This document shows positions 16,307 through 25,063 of a stretch of 64,000 nucleotides of DNA, piece by piece. The number at the start of each line of letters is the position of its first letter. Position 1 is the stretch's first letter. The notes under the pieces were generated by a model. It saw nothing but the letters and a program-made list of their open reading frames with translations. It was not told the origin of the DNA and made no database searches. The DNA is from Bog-473 sp963828505 (lineage in GTDB: Bacteria > Actinomycetota > Acidimicrobiia > Acidimicrobiales > RAAP-2). Location: positions 508,071 to 572,070 of the forward strand of contig CAWHFM010000009.1 of assembly GCA_963828505.1 (NCBI GenBank). Reading direction: 5' to 3'. Position numbers and translations under genes: made by a program.

Positions 16307-16322
16307 TGACAGTAGACTGTCT
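16307..16322. promoter_or_regulatory. TetR-type operator, site 4
   Basis: TGACAGTAGACTGTCT, GACAGT/ACTGTC arms intact. It is 36 bp from the start of the enoyl-CoA hydratase gene on the minus strand. Confidence 0.85.
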
Positions 16323-16364
16323 CCTTACCGCTCGTCCCAAGATTCAGGCTACGTTTGCAAAATG

Positions 16365-16380
16365 TGGCAGTAGACTGTCA
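16365..16380. promoter_or_regulatory. TetR-type operator, site 5
   Basis: TGGCAGTAGACTGTCA, one change in the left arm. It serves the plus-strand operon starting at 16476; with site 4, 42 bp between their right ends and 58 bp between their starts, it forms a two-operator divergent region like that at 8141/8197. Confidence 0.8.
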
Positions 16381-16475
16381 GACTTGAGGGTACGGGGCTC
16401 CGTGTGACGAGCCTGATGGCGCCATCAGTGCGATTGGTGCCGACGAGTCAGTGACGAGGTGCGAGGAGCACGCCC

Positions 16476-17687
16476 ATGCAGTACAAGGCGATCTCTGCCG
16501 ATGGCCATGTGAACGAACCGCCGACTCTCTGGGTGGAGAACCTTCCGGAGAAATTCCGTGATCGCGGTCCACGGGTGATCGAGACTCCGAAGACAAAGGG
16601 TCATGCATGGATCATGGAGGGCCAGCAGCGCCCCTCAGTGATGGGTTTTTCGTCCATGTACTTCCGGTCGTCGAAGCGATTCGACCGGGCATCTCTCGTT
16701 GAGGGGTTCAAGCAGATCAAGGATCGGGGCGTCCGTTATGAGGACCTGTTTCCCGGCTCCTATGACCCCAAGGCGCGGGTGAGCGAGATCATCGAGGATC
16801 AGACCGATGCCGAGGTCATCTTCAACGGCGTGGGCACGGTATGGAACGGGATCAAGCTCTGCCACGACAAAGAGCTCGCACTGGCCTGTTACAAGGTCTA
16901 CAACGACTGGATTGCCAGCTTTCAGGCCCATGCACCTGAACGATTCGTCTGCAACGGGACGTTGCCGACGACTGGTCTCGACGATGCCATCGCGGAGCTC
17001 CATCGTTGCTCTGAGATGGGCCTGCGGACCGTCCAGCTCGAGTCGTACCCGAGCGGATCGTTCACGGACCCGACTCCTGAGGACGACCGGTTCTGGGCCG
17101 TGGCGGTCGAGCTGGGGATGCCCATCAACGTCCACACCCAGTTCTTCTTTCCGGCCGGCGATCTTGGCTCGAAGATCACCGCGGCTGGAGCGGGTGACAA
17201 GGAGGTGCGGGCAAAGAAGATGGGTATCGATGTGCAAGCCGGCAGCTTTCCGGTCATCTTGTGGCGGATGATCCAGTCCGGTGTTTTCGAGCGGTACCCC
17301 GACCTGGCTCTCGTGGGGACCGAAGTGCAGACCGGGTGGGTCCCCTACTACCTCGAACGCTTCGACGATTCGGTGCTGCGCAACCGACGGGAATGGAATC
17401 TGCCCTTGCTGCCGAGCGAGTATTTTCGCCGGAACGTATCGGTCGTCTACATCGTCGACGAGGTCGGCGCCCACAACCGTTACGACATTGGCGTCGCCAA
17501 CATGATGTGGGGTCCGGACTTTCCGCACTCGTCCTCAGCTTGGCCGGTCGACTACGAGTTGGGTCGGGAGGTCCTCGAACGGGCCGGCTGTCCTGAGAGC
17601 GAAGTCCAACGGATCATGTGGAAGAACGCGGCCGACCTCTACAAGCTCCCCTACGAGACACACGACCCCATCGACGTGGCGGTCTGA
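16476..17687 (+). CDS. amidohydrolase family 2 protein
   Basis: A 403-residue ACMSD-like amidohydrolase. N-terminal metal motif region ISADGHVNEPPTLW (the D.H..EP form seen in several paralogues here); MPINVHTQFFFPAG holds a likely ligand His; MWGPDFPHSSSAWP holds the catalytic Asp. SGVFERYPDLALV and AADLYKLP are typical. First gene of a plus-strand run of six genes that ends at 21542, and directly followed by a paralogous amidohydrolase, with start immediately after stop (TGAATG). The pair may act on related intermediates or form a heteromer. Confidence 0.85.
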   Translation: MQYKAISADGHVNEPPTLWVENLPEKFRDRGPRVIETPKTKGHAWIMEGQQRPSVMGFSSMYFRSSKRFDRASLVEGFKQIKDRGVRYEDLFPGSYDPKARVSEIIEDQTDAEVIFNGVGTVWNGIKLCHDKELALACYKVYNDWIASFQAHAPERFVCNGTLPTTGLDDAIAELHRCSEMGLRTVQLESYPSGSFTDPTPEDDRFWAVAVELGMPINVHTQFFFPAGDLGSKITAAGAGDKEVRAKKMGIDVQAGSFPVILWRMIQSGVFERYPDLALVGTEVQTGWVPYYLERFDDSVLRNRREWNLPLLPSEYFRRNVSVVYIVDEVGAHNRYDIGVANMMWGPDFPHSSSAWPVDYELGREVLERAGCPESEVQRIMWKNAADLYKLPYETHDPIDVAV

Positions 17688-18869
17688 ATGTCCGACCAGC
17701 CCGCGTACGACTTGGTCTCGGCCGAGTCCCACATCGTCGAGCCGCCCGACGTGTTCGATGCCCTGCCGAGCGCCCTGCGCGATCGGGCGCCGCGACTCGT
17801 CTCCCTTGAGGGCGCGGCCGCCTGGGCCGTAGAGGGCGCCCAACCGATCCCTCTCATCCCGACCACTTCCACCGGGAGCGGGTGGCTACGCGCCGCCGAC
17901 GGTGCTCACCCGACCCAGCCGGTGGCCTGGGAGTCCGTGCTCCCGGCGCTCTACGACCCCACCGAGCGCACGTTGGCTCAATGGGGCGACAGCGTCGACG
18001 CCGAGATCCTCTACCCGACCCCGGAGCTGTGGGACGCGATCCGCCAGCTTCCCGACGCCGAGCTCAAGGTTGCCCTAGCCAGGGCGTACAACGACTGGAT
18101 CGCCGGGTTCTGCGCGCAAGCCCCCGACCGACTCTTCGGTCTGGCCCGGCTACCCACCACAACCGTGGAGGACGCCCGGACCGAGCTGGTCCGCTGCGTC
18201 AACGAGCTCGGATTGCGGGGGGCGATCCTCGACGCCTTCCCCAGCGGCGCACCCGCCGGGAGTAATCCGGCCGACGAGCCGTTCTGGGAGACGGTCAACG
18301 ACCTCGCAGTCCCGATCAGCTTCCACTATGCCTTCGGCGCCGCCGCCGACACGGCGCCGCTCTCTGGCATCGCACCGGGGATGAAGCCTCCCATGGCTGA
18401 CACGCTGCTCCCGATGGTGGCAGCCGGTCTATTCGACCGCTATCCCGAGGTGAAGATCGTGCTGGCCCATGGTGACGCCGGGTGGGCTCTGCACTGGATG
18501 GAATTTTTCGACATCAACTATGTCCGCCACAAGCATCTGGCCGAGTACGCCTTGCAAGACAGCGAGGCCGTTCCGTCGGATTACATCCGCAAGCACGCCT
18601 GGTTCACCTTCCATCAGGACCGTCCTGCGGTGAAGAACCGCCATCGTCTGGGCCGGGCCCATCTGATGTGGGCGAGCCACTTCCCCTACGAGGAGTCGAA
18701 CTGGCCCGACAATCGCCAGCAGGCAATGCGATGCGTCGACCCGACACCGGCTGACGAACGGCAGTCCTTGCTCGCCGGTAACGTCGCCCGGTTGTACCGG
18801 CTGCCCGGTTACGAGAAGGGATTCACCGAGGACGAGATCACCTCGTTCGACCAGCTCGTACATTTCTGA
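17688..18869 (+). CDS. amidohydrolase family 2 protein
   Basis: A 393-residue ACMSD-like amidohydrolase beginning LVSAESHIVEPPDVF, with VPISFHYAFG (ligand His), GLFDRYPEVKIVLAHGDAGW, and HLMWASHFPYEESNWP, where the usual catalytic Asp position (G.D.P) is occupied by His (SHFP). LLAGNVARLYRLP ends the family domain. The loss of that Asp suggests altered or lost hydrolase activity, perhaps a partner role to the preceding paralogue, whose stop codon is directly adjacent to this ATG. Confidence 0.8.
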   Translation: MSDQPAYDLVSAESHIVEPPDVFDALPSALRDRAPRLVSLEGAAAWAVEGAQPIPLIPTTSTGSGWLRAADGAHPTQPVAWESVLPALYDPTERTLAQWGDSVDAEILYPTPELWDAIRQLPDAELKVALARAYNDWIAGFCAQAPDRLFGLARLPTTTVEDARTELVRCVNELGLRGAILDAFPSGAPAGSNPADEPFWETVNDLAVPISFHYAFGAAADTAPLSGIAPGMKPPMADTLLPMVAAGLFDRYPEVKIVLAHGDAGWALHWMEFFDINYVRHKHLAEYALQDSEAVPSDYIRKHAWFTFHQDRPAVKNRHRLGRAHLMWASHFPYEESNWPDNRQQAMRCVDPTPADERQSLLAGNVARLYRLPGYEKGFTEDEITSFDQLVHF

Positions 18870-18870
18870 G

Positions 18871-19758
18871 ATGGCCATCGACATCGAACCCGAGCTCCTC
18901 GAAGTCATGGCAGTCGCTGCCACCGAGGCCTACGACAAGGCAGTCGGCCATGTCAACGAGGAGATCAAGGCACGGGACCCGGGCAATCTCTCAGCGTTGA
19001 TCGGGTCTCTCGCCCCGAGTGGGCCCTACGCCTACACGATCATGCCGAGGATCCTTCCTGACGGGTCAATCTCGTTGCCGGTTCTCTCCACCCGTGAGGA
19101 CATCACCGAGGCGTATGCCTTCATCCGGGGATTCAGCGATGTGCACGAAGTGACCGGGCTCACCGAGATCACCGGCAGTTGGTACCTGTTCCAAGACGCC
19201 TTGACTGTCGGCGGCCCGAAGGACACCGATACCCGCAACGACCGCCACACACTGGGACTCTTCCCCTCGGGAGCGGAGCCGGGCATCACCGGGGAACTCG
19301 TATGGTTGCGGGTGCCCCGGTCCCAGCTCGGCTCTGCTGATGATCTCGAGATCGTTGCCGAGGACGAGCTCCATGCTCGGCGATTCGTCCGAGACCGCTA
19401 TCAGCAGTATTTGGAAGGACTCCGGGCCAACGACGTCGACACCGTCCTCGATTCGCTGCACGACGGAGTGGCCTCGGCCGTTCGCGACTATGTGGGCGCC
19501 ACGGGCACCCTCATTGAGCTGAGCGGCAAGGACGCGCACCGTAACTGGTATAGCGAGCTGTTGGCCAAATACGACGTGCGTTCAGCCCGATCCATCCACC
19601 TCGTCACTACGGACTGGTACGTGTTCAGCGAGCTGCGGATCCACGTCGAAGAGCGAGACGGTGGTGCCACCTTGGCCTTCAACACAGCGGAGTTCCACGT
19701 GACGGCCAAGGACGGTCGGTTCATCGCCCGGATCGGACACGGGACGGAGCCTGCCTGA
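18871..19758 (+). CDS. NTF2-like fold protein, probably two-domain
   Basis: A 295-residue protein that I do not recognise as a named enzyme. The C-terminal half (about 165-290) reads like an NTF2/SnoaL-like domain: RRFVRDRYQQYLEGLRANDV, then DAHRNWYSELLAKYDVRSAR, and HVTAKDGRFIARIGHG as closing strands. The N-terminal half has similar helix-then-strand spacing and may be a second copy. It starts one base after the amidohydrolase stop and ends two bases before the thiolase-like gene, so it is clearly part of the operon. A binding or isomerase role is possible; nothing in the sequence settles it. Confidence 0.6.
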   Translation: MAIDIEPELLEVMAVAATEAYDKAVGHVNEEIKARDPGNLSALIGSLAPSGPYAYTIMPRILPDGSISLPVLSTREDITEAYAFIRGFSDVHEVTGLTEITGSWYLFQDALTVGGPKDTDTRNDRHTLGLFPSGAEPGITGELVWLRVPRSQLGSADDLEIVAEDELHARRFVRDRYQQYLEGLRANDVDTVLDSLHDGVASAVRDYVGATGTLIELSGKDAHRNWYSELLAKYDVRSARSIHLVTTDWYVFSELRIHVEERDGGATLAFNTAEFHVTAKDGRFIARIGHGTEPA

Positions 19759-19760
19759 CC

Positions 19761-20939
19761 ATGGCACAGCCCACTCGGTTCCCTCGAGGCGAAGCTGCTG
19801 TCGTCGGGATCGGCTGCACGCCGTACTCGCGTGATTCGGGAGTGAGCGTCTTCAAGCTGGCGACAGACGCCGTCAAGAAGGCGGTGGCCGACGCCGGGCT
19901 CACGCTGGCCGACGTCGACGGTCTGTGCACCTTCGGCCCGAACGACTCCATCCCGCCCAATCTCTTGGCCCAAGCCATCGGTATAGAGAGCCTCAGCTAC
20001 TACGTCGATCAGTTCTTCGGGGGAAGCGTCTCCCTGACCATGGTCGGTCAAGCCAGCCTGGCCCTGGCGGCCGGTGTGGCCGACTGCGTCGTTTGCTATC
20101 GGGCCATCAATGGCCGTTCCGGAGCTCGGCTGAACGGCTCGGGCCGAGGTGGGGGCGGGCGCTTGCCCTGGGACATCCAATTCAAATACGCAGCCGGGGT
20201 CGTGGCACCGGCCCAGGAGATTGCGCTGGCGGCGCGGGCCCACATGCTCAAGTACGGGACCCAGTCCGAGGACTTCGGGCGGATCGCCGTCCTCAGCCGC
20301 ACCAACGCGCTCGACAACGAGCGGGCCATGATGCGAAAGCCCATGACTCTGGACGATTACCTGGACAGTCGCTGGATCGTCGACCCCTTCCGAATGTTCG
20401 ACTGCTGCCTGGAGACTGACGGAGCTGTCGCCATCGTCCTCACCCGGGCCGACCGAGCGAAGGACCTATGCCATCGTCCGGTTCTCGTGCAGGGAGCAGC
20501 CTGGGGCGGAGGCATCACCCTGATCAACAACGGTCAGAACGACCTGACCGATTCCCCGGCCCGGCCGATCGCCGATCGCCTCTACGCCGCGGCCGGCGTC
20601 GGGCCTTCGGAGATCGAATTTGCCGAGCTGTACGACTGCTTCACGTACAACGTGTTGTCGCAGATCGAGGGCTACGGGTTCTCCGAGTCTGGGGGAGTGC
20701 CCGAGATGTTGCGCGACGGCCGCTTTGATCGCTCGGGTGGAGCATTGCCGATCAACACGCACGGTGGCCTCCTCTCAGAGGGCTATCTCCACGGGTTGAA
20801 CCACGTGTACGAGGCCGTGCAACAGATTCGGGGTGAGGCGGCGGAGCGCCAGGTTCCTCGTCATCAGATTGCCCTGGTCACCGGTCAGCTCGGTTACGTC
20901 AGCGGGTATTCCTCGGCCGCCGTGCTGGTTGGCGGATGA
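19761..20939 (+). CDS. thiolase-fold protein (Ltp2/SCP2-thiolase type)
   Basis: A 392-residue thiolase-fold protein of the lipid-transfer-protein type: EAAVVGIGCTPYSRDSG at the start, FKLATDAVKKAVADAGL, AELYDCFTYNVLSQIEGYGF, and the C-terminal INTHGGLLSEGYLHG loop. The region of the thiolase nucleophile lacks a clear Cys (QFFGGSVSLTMVGQA), as in Ltp2-type retro-aldolases. Those enzymes cleave beta-hydroxyacyl-CoA side chains in steroid breakdown and need a DUF35 partner. The next gene is exactly such a DUF35 protein, overlapping by 4 bp (ATGA), which supports an aldolase role here. Confidence 0.85.
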   Translation: MAQPTRFPRGEAAVVGIGCTPYSRDSGVSVFKLATDAVKKAVADAGLTLADVDGLCTFGPNDSIPPNLLAQAIGIESLSYYVDQFFGGSVSLTMVGQASLALAAGVADCVVCYRAINGRSGARLNGSGRGGGGRLPWDIQFKYAAGVVAPAQEIALAARAHMLKYGTQSEDFGRIAVLSRTNALDNERAMMRKPMTLDDYLDSRWIVDPFRMFDCCLETDGAVAIVLTRADRAKDLCHRPVLVQGAAWGGGITLINNGQNDLTDSPARPIADRLYAAAGVGPSEIEFAELYDCFTYNVLSQIEGYGFSESGGVPEMLRDGRFDRSGGALPINTHGGLLSEGYLHGLNHVYEAVQQIRGEAAERQVPRHQIALVTGQLGYVSGYSSAAVLVGG

Positions 20940-21349
20940 GCGGCGCCAAAGAGTGGCGCACCTTGCCCACCCCCGATCGGGATTCTGCTCCCTACTGGCG
21001 GGGCCTCGCCGAAAGTCGCTTCCTGCTCCAGCAGTGTCAGAGCTGCGGGCATTGGACATGGCCCGCTCGGCCGATCTGTTCGCACTGCCGGGGGGACGAA
21101 CTCGAGTGGACGGAGTCGCCCGGGACGGGCGAGGTCTACAGCTGGGTCGTCACCCACCAGGCTTACGCGCCAGACTTGGCCAAGTTGACCCCGTATCTTG
21201 TTGCTCTGGTCAGGTTGGATGAGCAGGCCGACATCCTCATCCCTGGTCGCTATATCGGGAGGTCCGAGTTGGCCCAGGGCTTCCGGGTCCGTGCCCAGTT
21301 CGAAGAAGTGACTGAGGAGATCGGTTTGCTCTTGTGGGGCGATGACTGA
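20936..21349 (+). CDS. DUF35 zinc-ribbon/OB-fold protein, partner of the thiolase-like protein
   Basis: A 137-residue protein with an N-terminal helix (DSAPYWRGLAESRFLLQQC), a zinc ribbon CQSCGHWTWPARPICSHC (two CxxC knuckles, about residues 34-51), and an OB-fold beginning GTGEVYSWVVTHQAY. This is the DUF35 architecture of ChsH2-like subunits that bind acyl-CoA and complex with Ltp2-type aldolases. ATG overlaps the thiolase stop (20936-20939), consistent with a stoichiometric complex. The same two domains are fused in one polypeptide at 44246-45892. Confidence 0.9.
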   Translation: MSGAKEWRTLPTPDRDSAPYWRGLAESRFLLQQCQSCGHWTWPARPICSHCRGDELEWTESPGTGEVYSWVVTHQAYAPDLAKLTPYLVALVRLDEQADILIPGRYIGRSELAQGFRVRAQFEEVTEEIGLLLWGDD

Positions 21350-21542
21350 CGAACCCGTCGACGCTGCGCACCGCAACTACGTCTGGGTCCTCGATTGTCC
21401 CTGTGGGGACCGACTGAAGGGCGATAGCGAAGACTCCATCGTGGAGGTGGCAACTGCTCATCTGGCCAGCAAACACCCGGATATGGCCGACGACTACGAG
21501 CGCGAGCACATCCTGTTCATGGCGACGAAGTTCCGCCGCTGA
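21342..21542 (+). CDS. small DUF1059-like protein
   Basis: A 66-residue protein: VWVLDCPCGDRLKGDSEDSI, then EVATAHLASKHPD. The C.CG...-x-D.l......H....H pattern resembles DUF1059 proteins, short Cys/His proteins of unknown role. It overlaps the DUF35 gene end by 8 bp, so it belongs to the same operon and is its last member. A metal- or CoA-related helper role is only a guess. Confidence 0.6.
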   Translation: MTDEPVDAAHRNYVWVLDCPCGDRLKGDSEDSIVEVATAHLASKHPDMADDYEREHILFMATKFRR

Positions 21543-21559
21543 TCGCGGGACCCTGGACC

Positions 21560-22432
21560 TCAGTTCGCCGAGGCGAAGGTGGGTCGCTTTACGGCTCCGC
21601 GCGGGGGGAGGGGAGCAAAGATCTTCCGCAGCGTTCGCTCCGGCCCCTCGAGGGTGACGTTGGGACGAGCGTGCTGGATGGCGATGTTGTCCCAAGCGAC
21701 GAGGTCGTGCTTGCGCCAGTCGTGCTCGTAGATACCTTCGCCCCGGTACAGGTGGGAGAAGAGCTCCTCGAGGAGCTCATTGCTTTCGGGCCTGGGCAGC
21801 GTGTCAACGCTTTGTGTCATTTGTTGAGAGACATAGAGGACAGTGTCACCTGTCCGGGGATGCTTCATCCCCACCGGCGTGGAACGAGTGGGCAGATTCT
21901 CGAACTTCGACACCAAGATGTCGGGGTCGTCGGCTGCTCGACCGCCTTCTTCGTGCCCCTGGGTGACTGACAGTGGCTCAACCCTGGCCCGCAGATCGTC
22001 CGGCAGGGTGTCCCAGGCCCACTGCGCGCTGACGAAGACGGTCGGCGTCGCCGGCTGCTCTATATGGATGCCGTAGAGCGAGAGGACCTGGAAGGTGTGC
22101 TCGGACCACATCATGTCGGCATGGAAGAGCAGTCGACCATAGGGCGCGCCGCCACCGGGCTCCTTGTTCGAAACGTAGAAGGGCTCACCGTCCTCGCGCC
22201 CGTTCGGTGACTCACCAGGGGCCAGGGCATCAAGCCTGATCAACGTGCGGACCAAGTTGGCCTGTTGGGTCTGATCAATGTCCAGGTCGCGGAAAACGAG
22301 GACGCCGCGAGTGTCAAAGAGCCGCTGGAGCTGCTTCTGAATAGTCTCGTCGCGCTGGGCGTCGTTTGGATCGAGCCCGGTGATCTCGGTCCCGAACTGG
22401 GGTGTCAGCTCTCGAAGTTGAAAGTCAGCCAT
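21560..22432 (-). CDS. TauD/TfdA-family Fe(II)/2-oxoglutarate dioxygenase
   Basis: A 290-residue non-haem iron dioxygenase. The HxD iron motif is FHADMMWSEH (His104, Asp106) and the distal His is in NIAIQHARPNVT (about His254), with the 2-oxoglutarate-binding Arg in GPERTLRKIF. It hydroxylates an unactivated carbon using 2-oxoglutarate and O2, yielding succinate and CO2. ATG 22432 was chosen over an upstream ATG at 22450 because GGGAGG lies at proper spacing before it. Single-gene unit with an operator (22489) upstream. Together with the P450s it could make early oxidations or sulfonate/ether cleavage. Confidence 0.9.
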   Translation of the reverse strand: MADFQLRELTPQFGTEITGLDPNDAQRDETIQKQLQRLFDTRGVLVFRDLDIDQTQQANLVRTLIRLDALAPGESPNGREDGEPFYVSNKEPGGGAPYGRLLFHADMMWSEHTFQVLSLYGIHIEQPATPTVFVSAQWAWDTLPDDLRARVEPLSVTQGHEEGGRAADDPDILVSKFENLPTRSTPVGMKHPRTGDTVLYVSQQMTQSVDTLPRPESNELLEELFSHLYRGEGIYEHDWRKHDLVAWDNIAIQHARPNVTLEGPERTLRKIFAPLPPRGAVKRPTFASAN

Positions 22433-22488
22433 CGCGTGCCTCCCGTTCATGCCGGCTCCATGTCATGGTACTGCAGGACCGGCAAACG

Positions 22489-22504
22489 TGACAGTACAAT
22501 GTCA
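22489..22504. promoter_or_regulatory. TetR-type operator, site 6
   Basis: TGACAGTACAATGTCA, a single change (A for C) in the right arm. It lies 56 bp upstream of the TauD/TfdA gene start and just beyond the end of the CoA-transferase gene. Confidence 0.8.
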
Positions 22505-22530
22505 GATTGTGAATCGGCCGACCCGGCAGC

Positions 22531-25006
22531 TCAGCCGGTCGATGCCACGACGACACCGTCGCCGATCAGCCCCTCCGTCTCCTCTTTCGCGTAGCCGTGC
22601 TCGAGGAGGAGGGTGCGGGAATGCTCTCCTAAATCGCAGAAGGGAAGGATCTGGCTCGGCGTGTCGGCCAGCTTCAGCACAGGGGCGTAGCGCCAGTAGG
22701 TTCCGCCCAAGGTGGGGTGCGATGTCCTCACCATCAGGTTGGTCGCGGACGCCTGGGGGTCCTCGTAGCAGAAGGCGAAATGCGATGCGGCATCGGCAAC
22801 GGTGCATCCGACCCCCGCCTTGAGGAGTTGCTCCTCCCATTCGGGCGCCGTCCGGGCCCCGAAGGCCGCCGATAACTCGACTTCGAGGTCCGTGCGGTGC
22901 AGCAGGCGGAGGGGCCCGGTGGCGAATCGCTCATCCTTTTCGAGATCTTCTCGGTTCACGAGGTGGAAGAGCCGGGCAACCGAATCGTCGTCATCGGCGG
23001 CCAACATCACCCAGCGGGGCTCGGGGTTTCCGTGGGGCACGGTGGCGGGAGCGCCAGGGGCGCATTCGTAGAGGCGATGGGTCGGGCTGATGCCGAGTTG
23101 TCTGTGGTCGACCACCGGTCGAGCAGGTTTACCCTCGTAGGACAGCGCGTCCTCGAAGTTGAGGTACATGTTCGAGACGATCATCGACGATTCCACGTCC
23201 TGACCCTGGCCCGTGCGGTGGGCGGCCAAGAGGCCCAGCATCATGGCCACGGCGTGTCCGGCGGCAGCGACCGGGTCAGCTCCGCTTTCGCGCAACGGCG
23301 GGTTTCCCTCGCCAGTCTGTTGCGCCGTCTGCCCAGCGAATGCCGCGACAACCGGATCGATAGCTGGCTGGCGAGCGTACGGTCCGGTGGATCCATAGGA
23401 GGCCGCGTACTGGTAGACGAGCCGAGGGTTGAGGGAACGTAGCGTCTTGTTGTCGATCCCGAGATCATTGGGCACATCTCCCCGAAAGCTGTGGACGAAC
23501 AGGTCGGCCCGCTCCACCAGCCGATGGACGATCTCGCGACCCCGATGGTCCTTCAGATCAATGGCAATAGATTCCTTCCCCTGCATCGCTCGCACCATGT
23601 TGTTCTGACCGAGCGCAGTGACGGGATCACCGCTGCCTCGACCGAGCAGGCGATAGGGATCGCCCTGCGGCGGTTCCACCTTGATCACCCGGGCGCCCAG
23701 TTCCGCCAAGAGGGCGGTGGCGAAAGGGGTGGCGTAGTAGTAGGCAGCTTCGACGATGGTGATGCCCTCGAGTGCACCACGGAGTGATTCCCGCGTTCCT
23801 CCCGGCTCGGCCAAACGCCTGGGCACCTCTCGCAAGACCTCGTCGGTGTGCTCGCCGTAACGCGGTGCCGGGCGGTCCACGCGAGCCGGGGCGCCCGAAA
23901 TACTGGCAATCGGTCCAATCTGGAGAATCGGGCCCACCCGGGGATCGGCGAGGGTGACGAGGTTACCCGTCGCCTGCAGCTGGCGGTGCCGGAGGGCTTC
24001 TTGGGTGGTCTGGATCACATCGGCACAGACGTTCCCGTTGGCCAGGTAGGCCTCCATCCATTCGTCGGATGGCTTCTCCTTCATGCGCCCTTGAAGCAAC
24101 CGGACGAGTTCGACTTTGGCGTCGTCGTGGGGGAATCGCCACGGTGCCCCATTGAAGCGTTCCTCCTCCCAGATCCAGTCGAACCCGATGGCCTCGATCC
24201 AGGCCGGGAAGAAATGCGGCTCGGACAGCGAGTGCATGATCCAGCGGCCATCCGCGCACTGCACCAGCATCCCCGTCAGGGTTACTTCTCGAGGGTCGCG
24301 ATGGTGGGCCAAGGGGTTGATGGCGTCGGGCACAATCTCGGTGGACGATGCCTTGTCGGCTGGCATCTCCTCGCCTTCCCGCAGCAGCCAGCGCACCTGC
24401 GGGTTCTGTCGGCACGTGATGCCCAGCAGCATGCTGGCGTCGACGCGCTCGACCCCGACCGGTCAGGTCACGGGCCCGGAGGGCGGCCAGGGCGCCGAGG
24501 GCGGTGAGCATCCCGGCGAAATAGGTCCCGTCGGGACACGAGCGGTAGATAGGTCGTTTGTTGCCCTGTTCCCAGCCGGGCTGGTCGCGCAGGATGCCCG
24601 CCTTGGCCATGACCAACGCATCGTCGGCCGGGGCGTCGACGAACGGCCCTTCGGTACCGAAGCCCGAGACGGAACAACGGACCAGGCCCGGGTTGACGGC
24701 CGCCAGTTCTTCGTCCTCCAATCCCAGGCTCCCGGCCGCTTCTGGCGTCCAGTCCTCGACCAGCACGTCAGCGGAGGACACCAGATCCAAGAGTTGCCGG
24801 CGCTGAGCGCCGTCGGCGCAGTCGAAGAGAACACTCCGCTTACCGCGGTTCAGCAGCAGGTCGGCTGGGGTCACCTCGGTGTCCTCGCGGGTTTGCTCGA
24901 GCCGGATGACGTCGGCGCCGAAGTCCGCGAACACCATGGTCGCCAGCGAGCCAGCAGCGCCGCGAGTGCATTCGAGCACCCGAATGCCTGTACAAGCTCC
25001 TGCCAT
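22531..25006 (-). pseudogene. two-domain CaiB/BaiF CoA-transferase with one frameshift
   Basis: Read leftwards, the gene starts at ATG 25006 (MAGACTGIRVLECTRGAAG; VFADFGADVIRLEQ) and runs to ARDLTGRG. There the frame breaks at about 24451: removing one base gives GRG-ERVDASMLLGITCR and the frame then stays open to 22531 (second domain starting LRGALEGITIVEAAYYYATP). Corrected length is about 824 residues, two type III CoA-transferase domains, like the intact 738-residue paralogue at 28648. Class III enzymes move CoA between carboxylates. Without correction the halves would be about 347 and 633 residues with overlapping frames. Whether this is a real mutation or a sequence error cannot be told here; the rest looks unharmed. 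Operators lie at 25034 upstream. Confidence 0.75.
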
Positions 25007-25033
25007 TGAAGCCCTCTCCGGTCGATCTCGAAC

Positions 25034-25060
25034 TGACAGTCCCCTGACAGTAGTGTCTAG
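25034..25060. promoter_or_regulatory. TetR-type operator, overlapping sites 7
   Basis: Two overlapping, imperfect sites: TGACAGTCCCCTGACA (25034-25049) and TGACAGTAGTGTCT (25045-25058). Each has an intact TGACAGT half. They fill the 57-bp gap between the divergent CoA-transferase (start 25006) and acyl-CoA dehydrogenase (start 25064) genes, the second reaching almost to the latter's start codon. Confidence 0.65.
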
Positions 25061-25063
25061 GGC

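Noticed and set aside
24440..24460. Programmed ribosomal frameshift in the CoA-transferase gene
   Set aside because: No slippery heptamer or obvious downstream stem-loop is visible; a mutation or sequence error is simpler.
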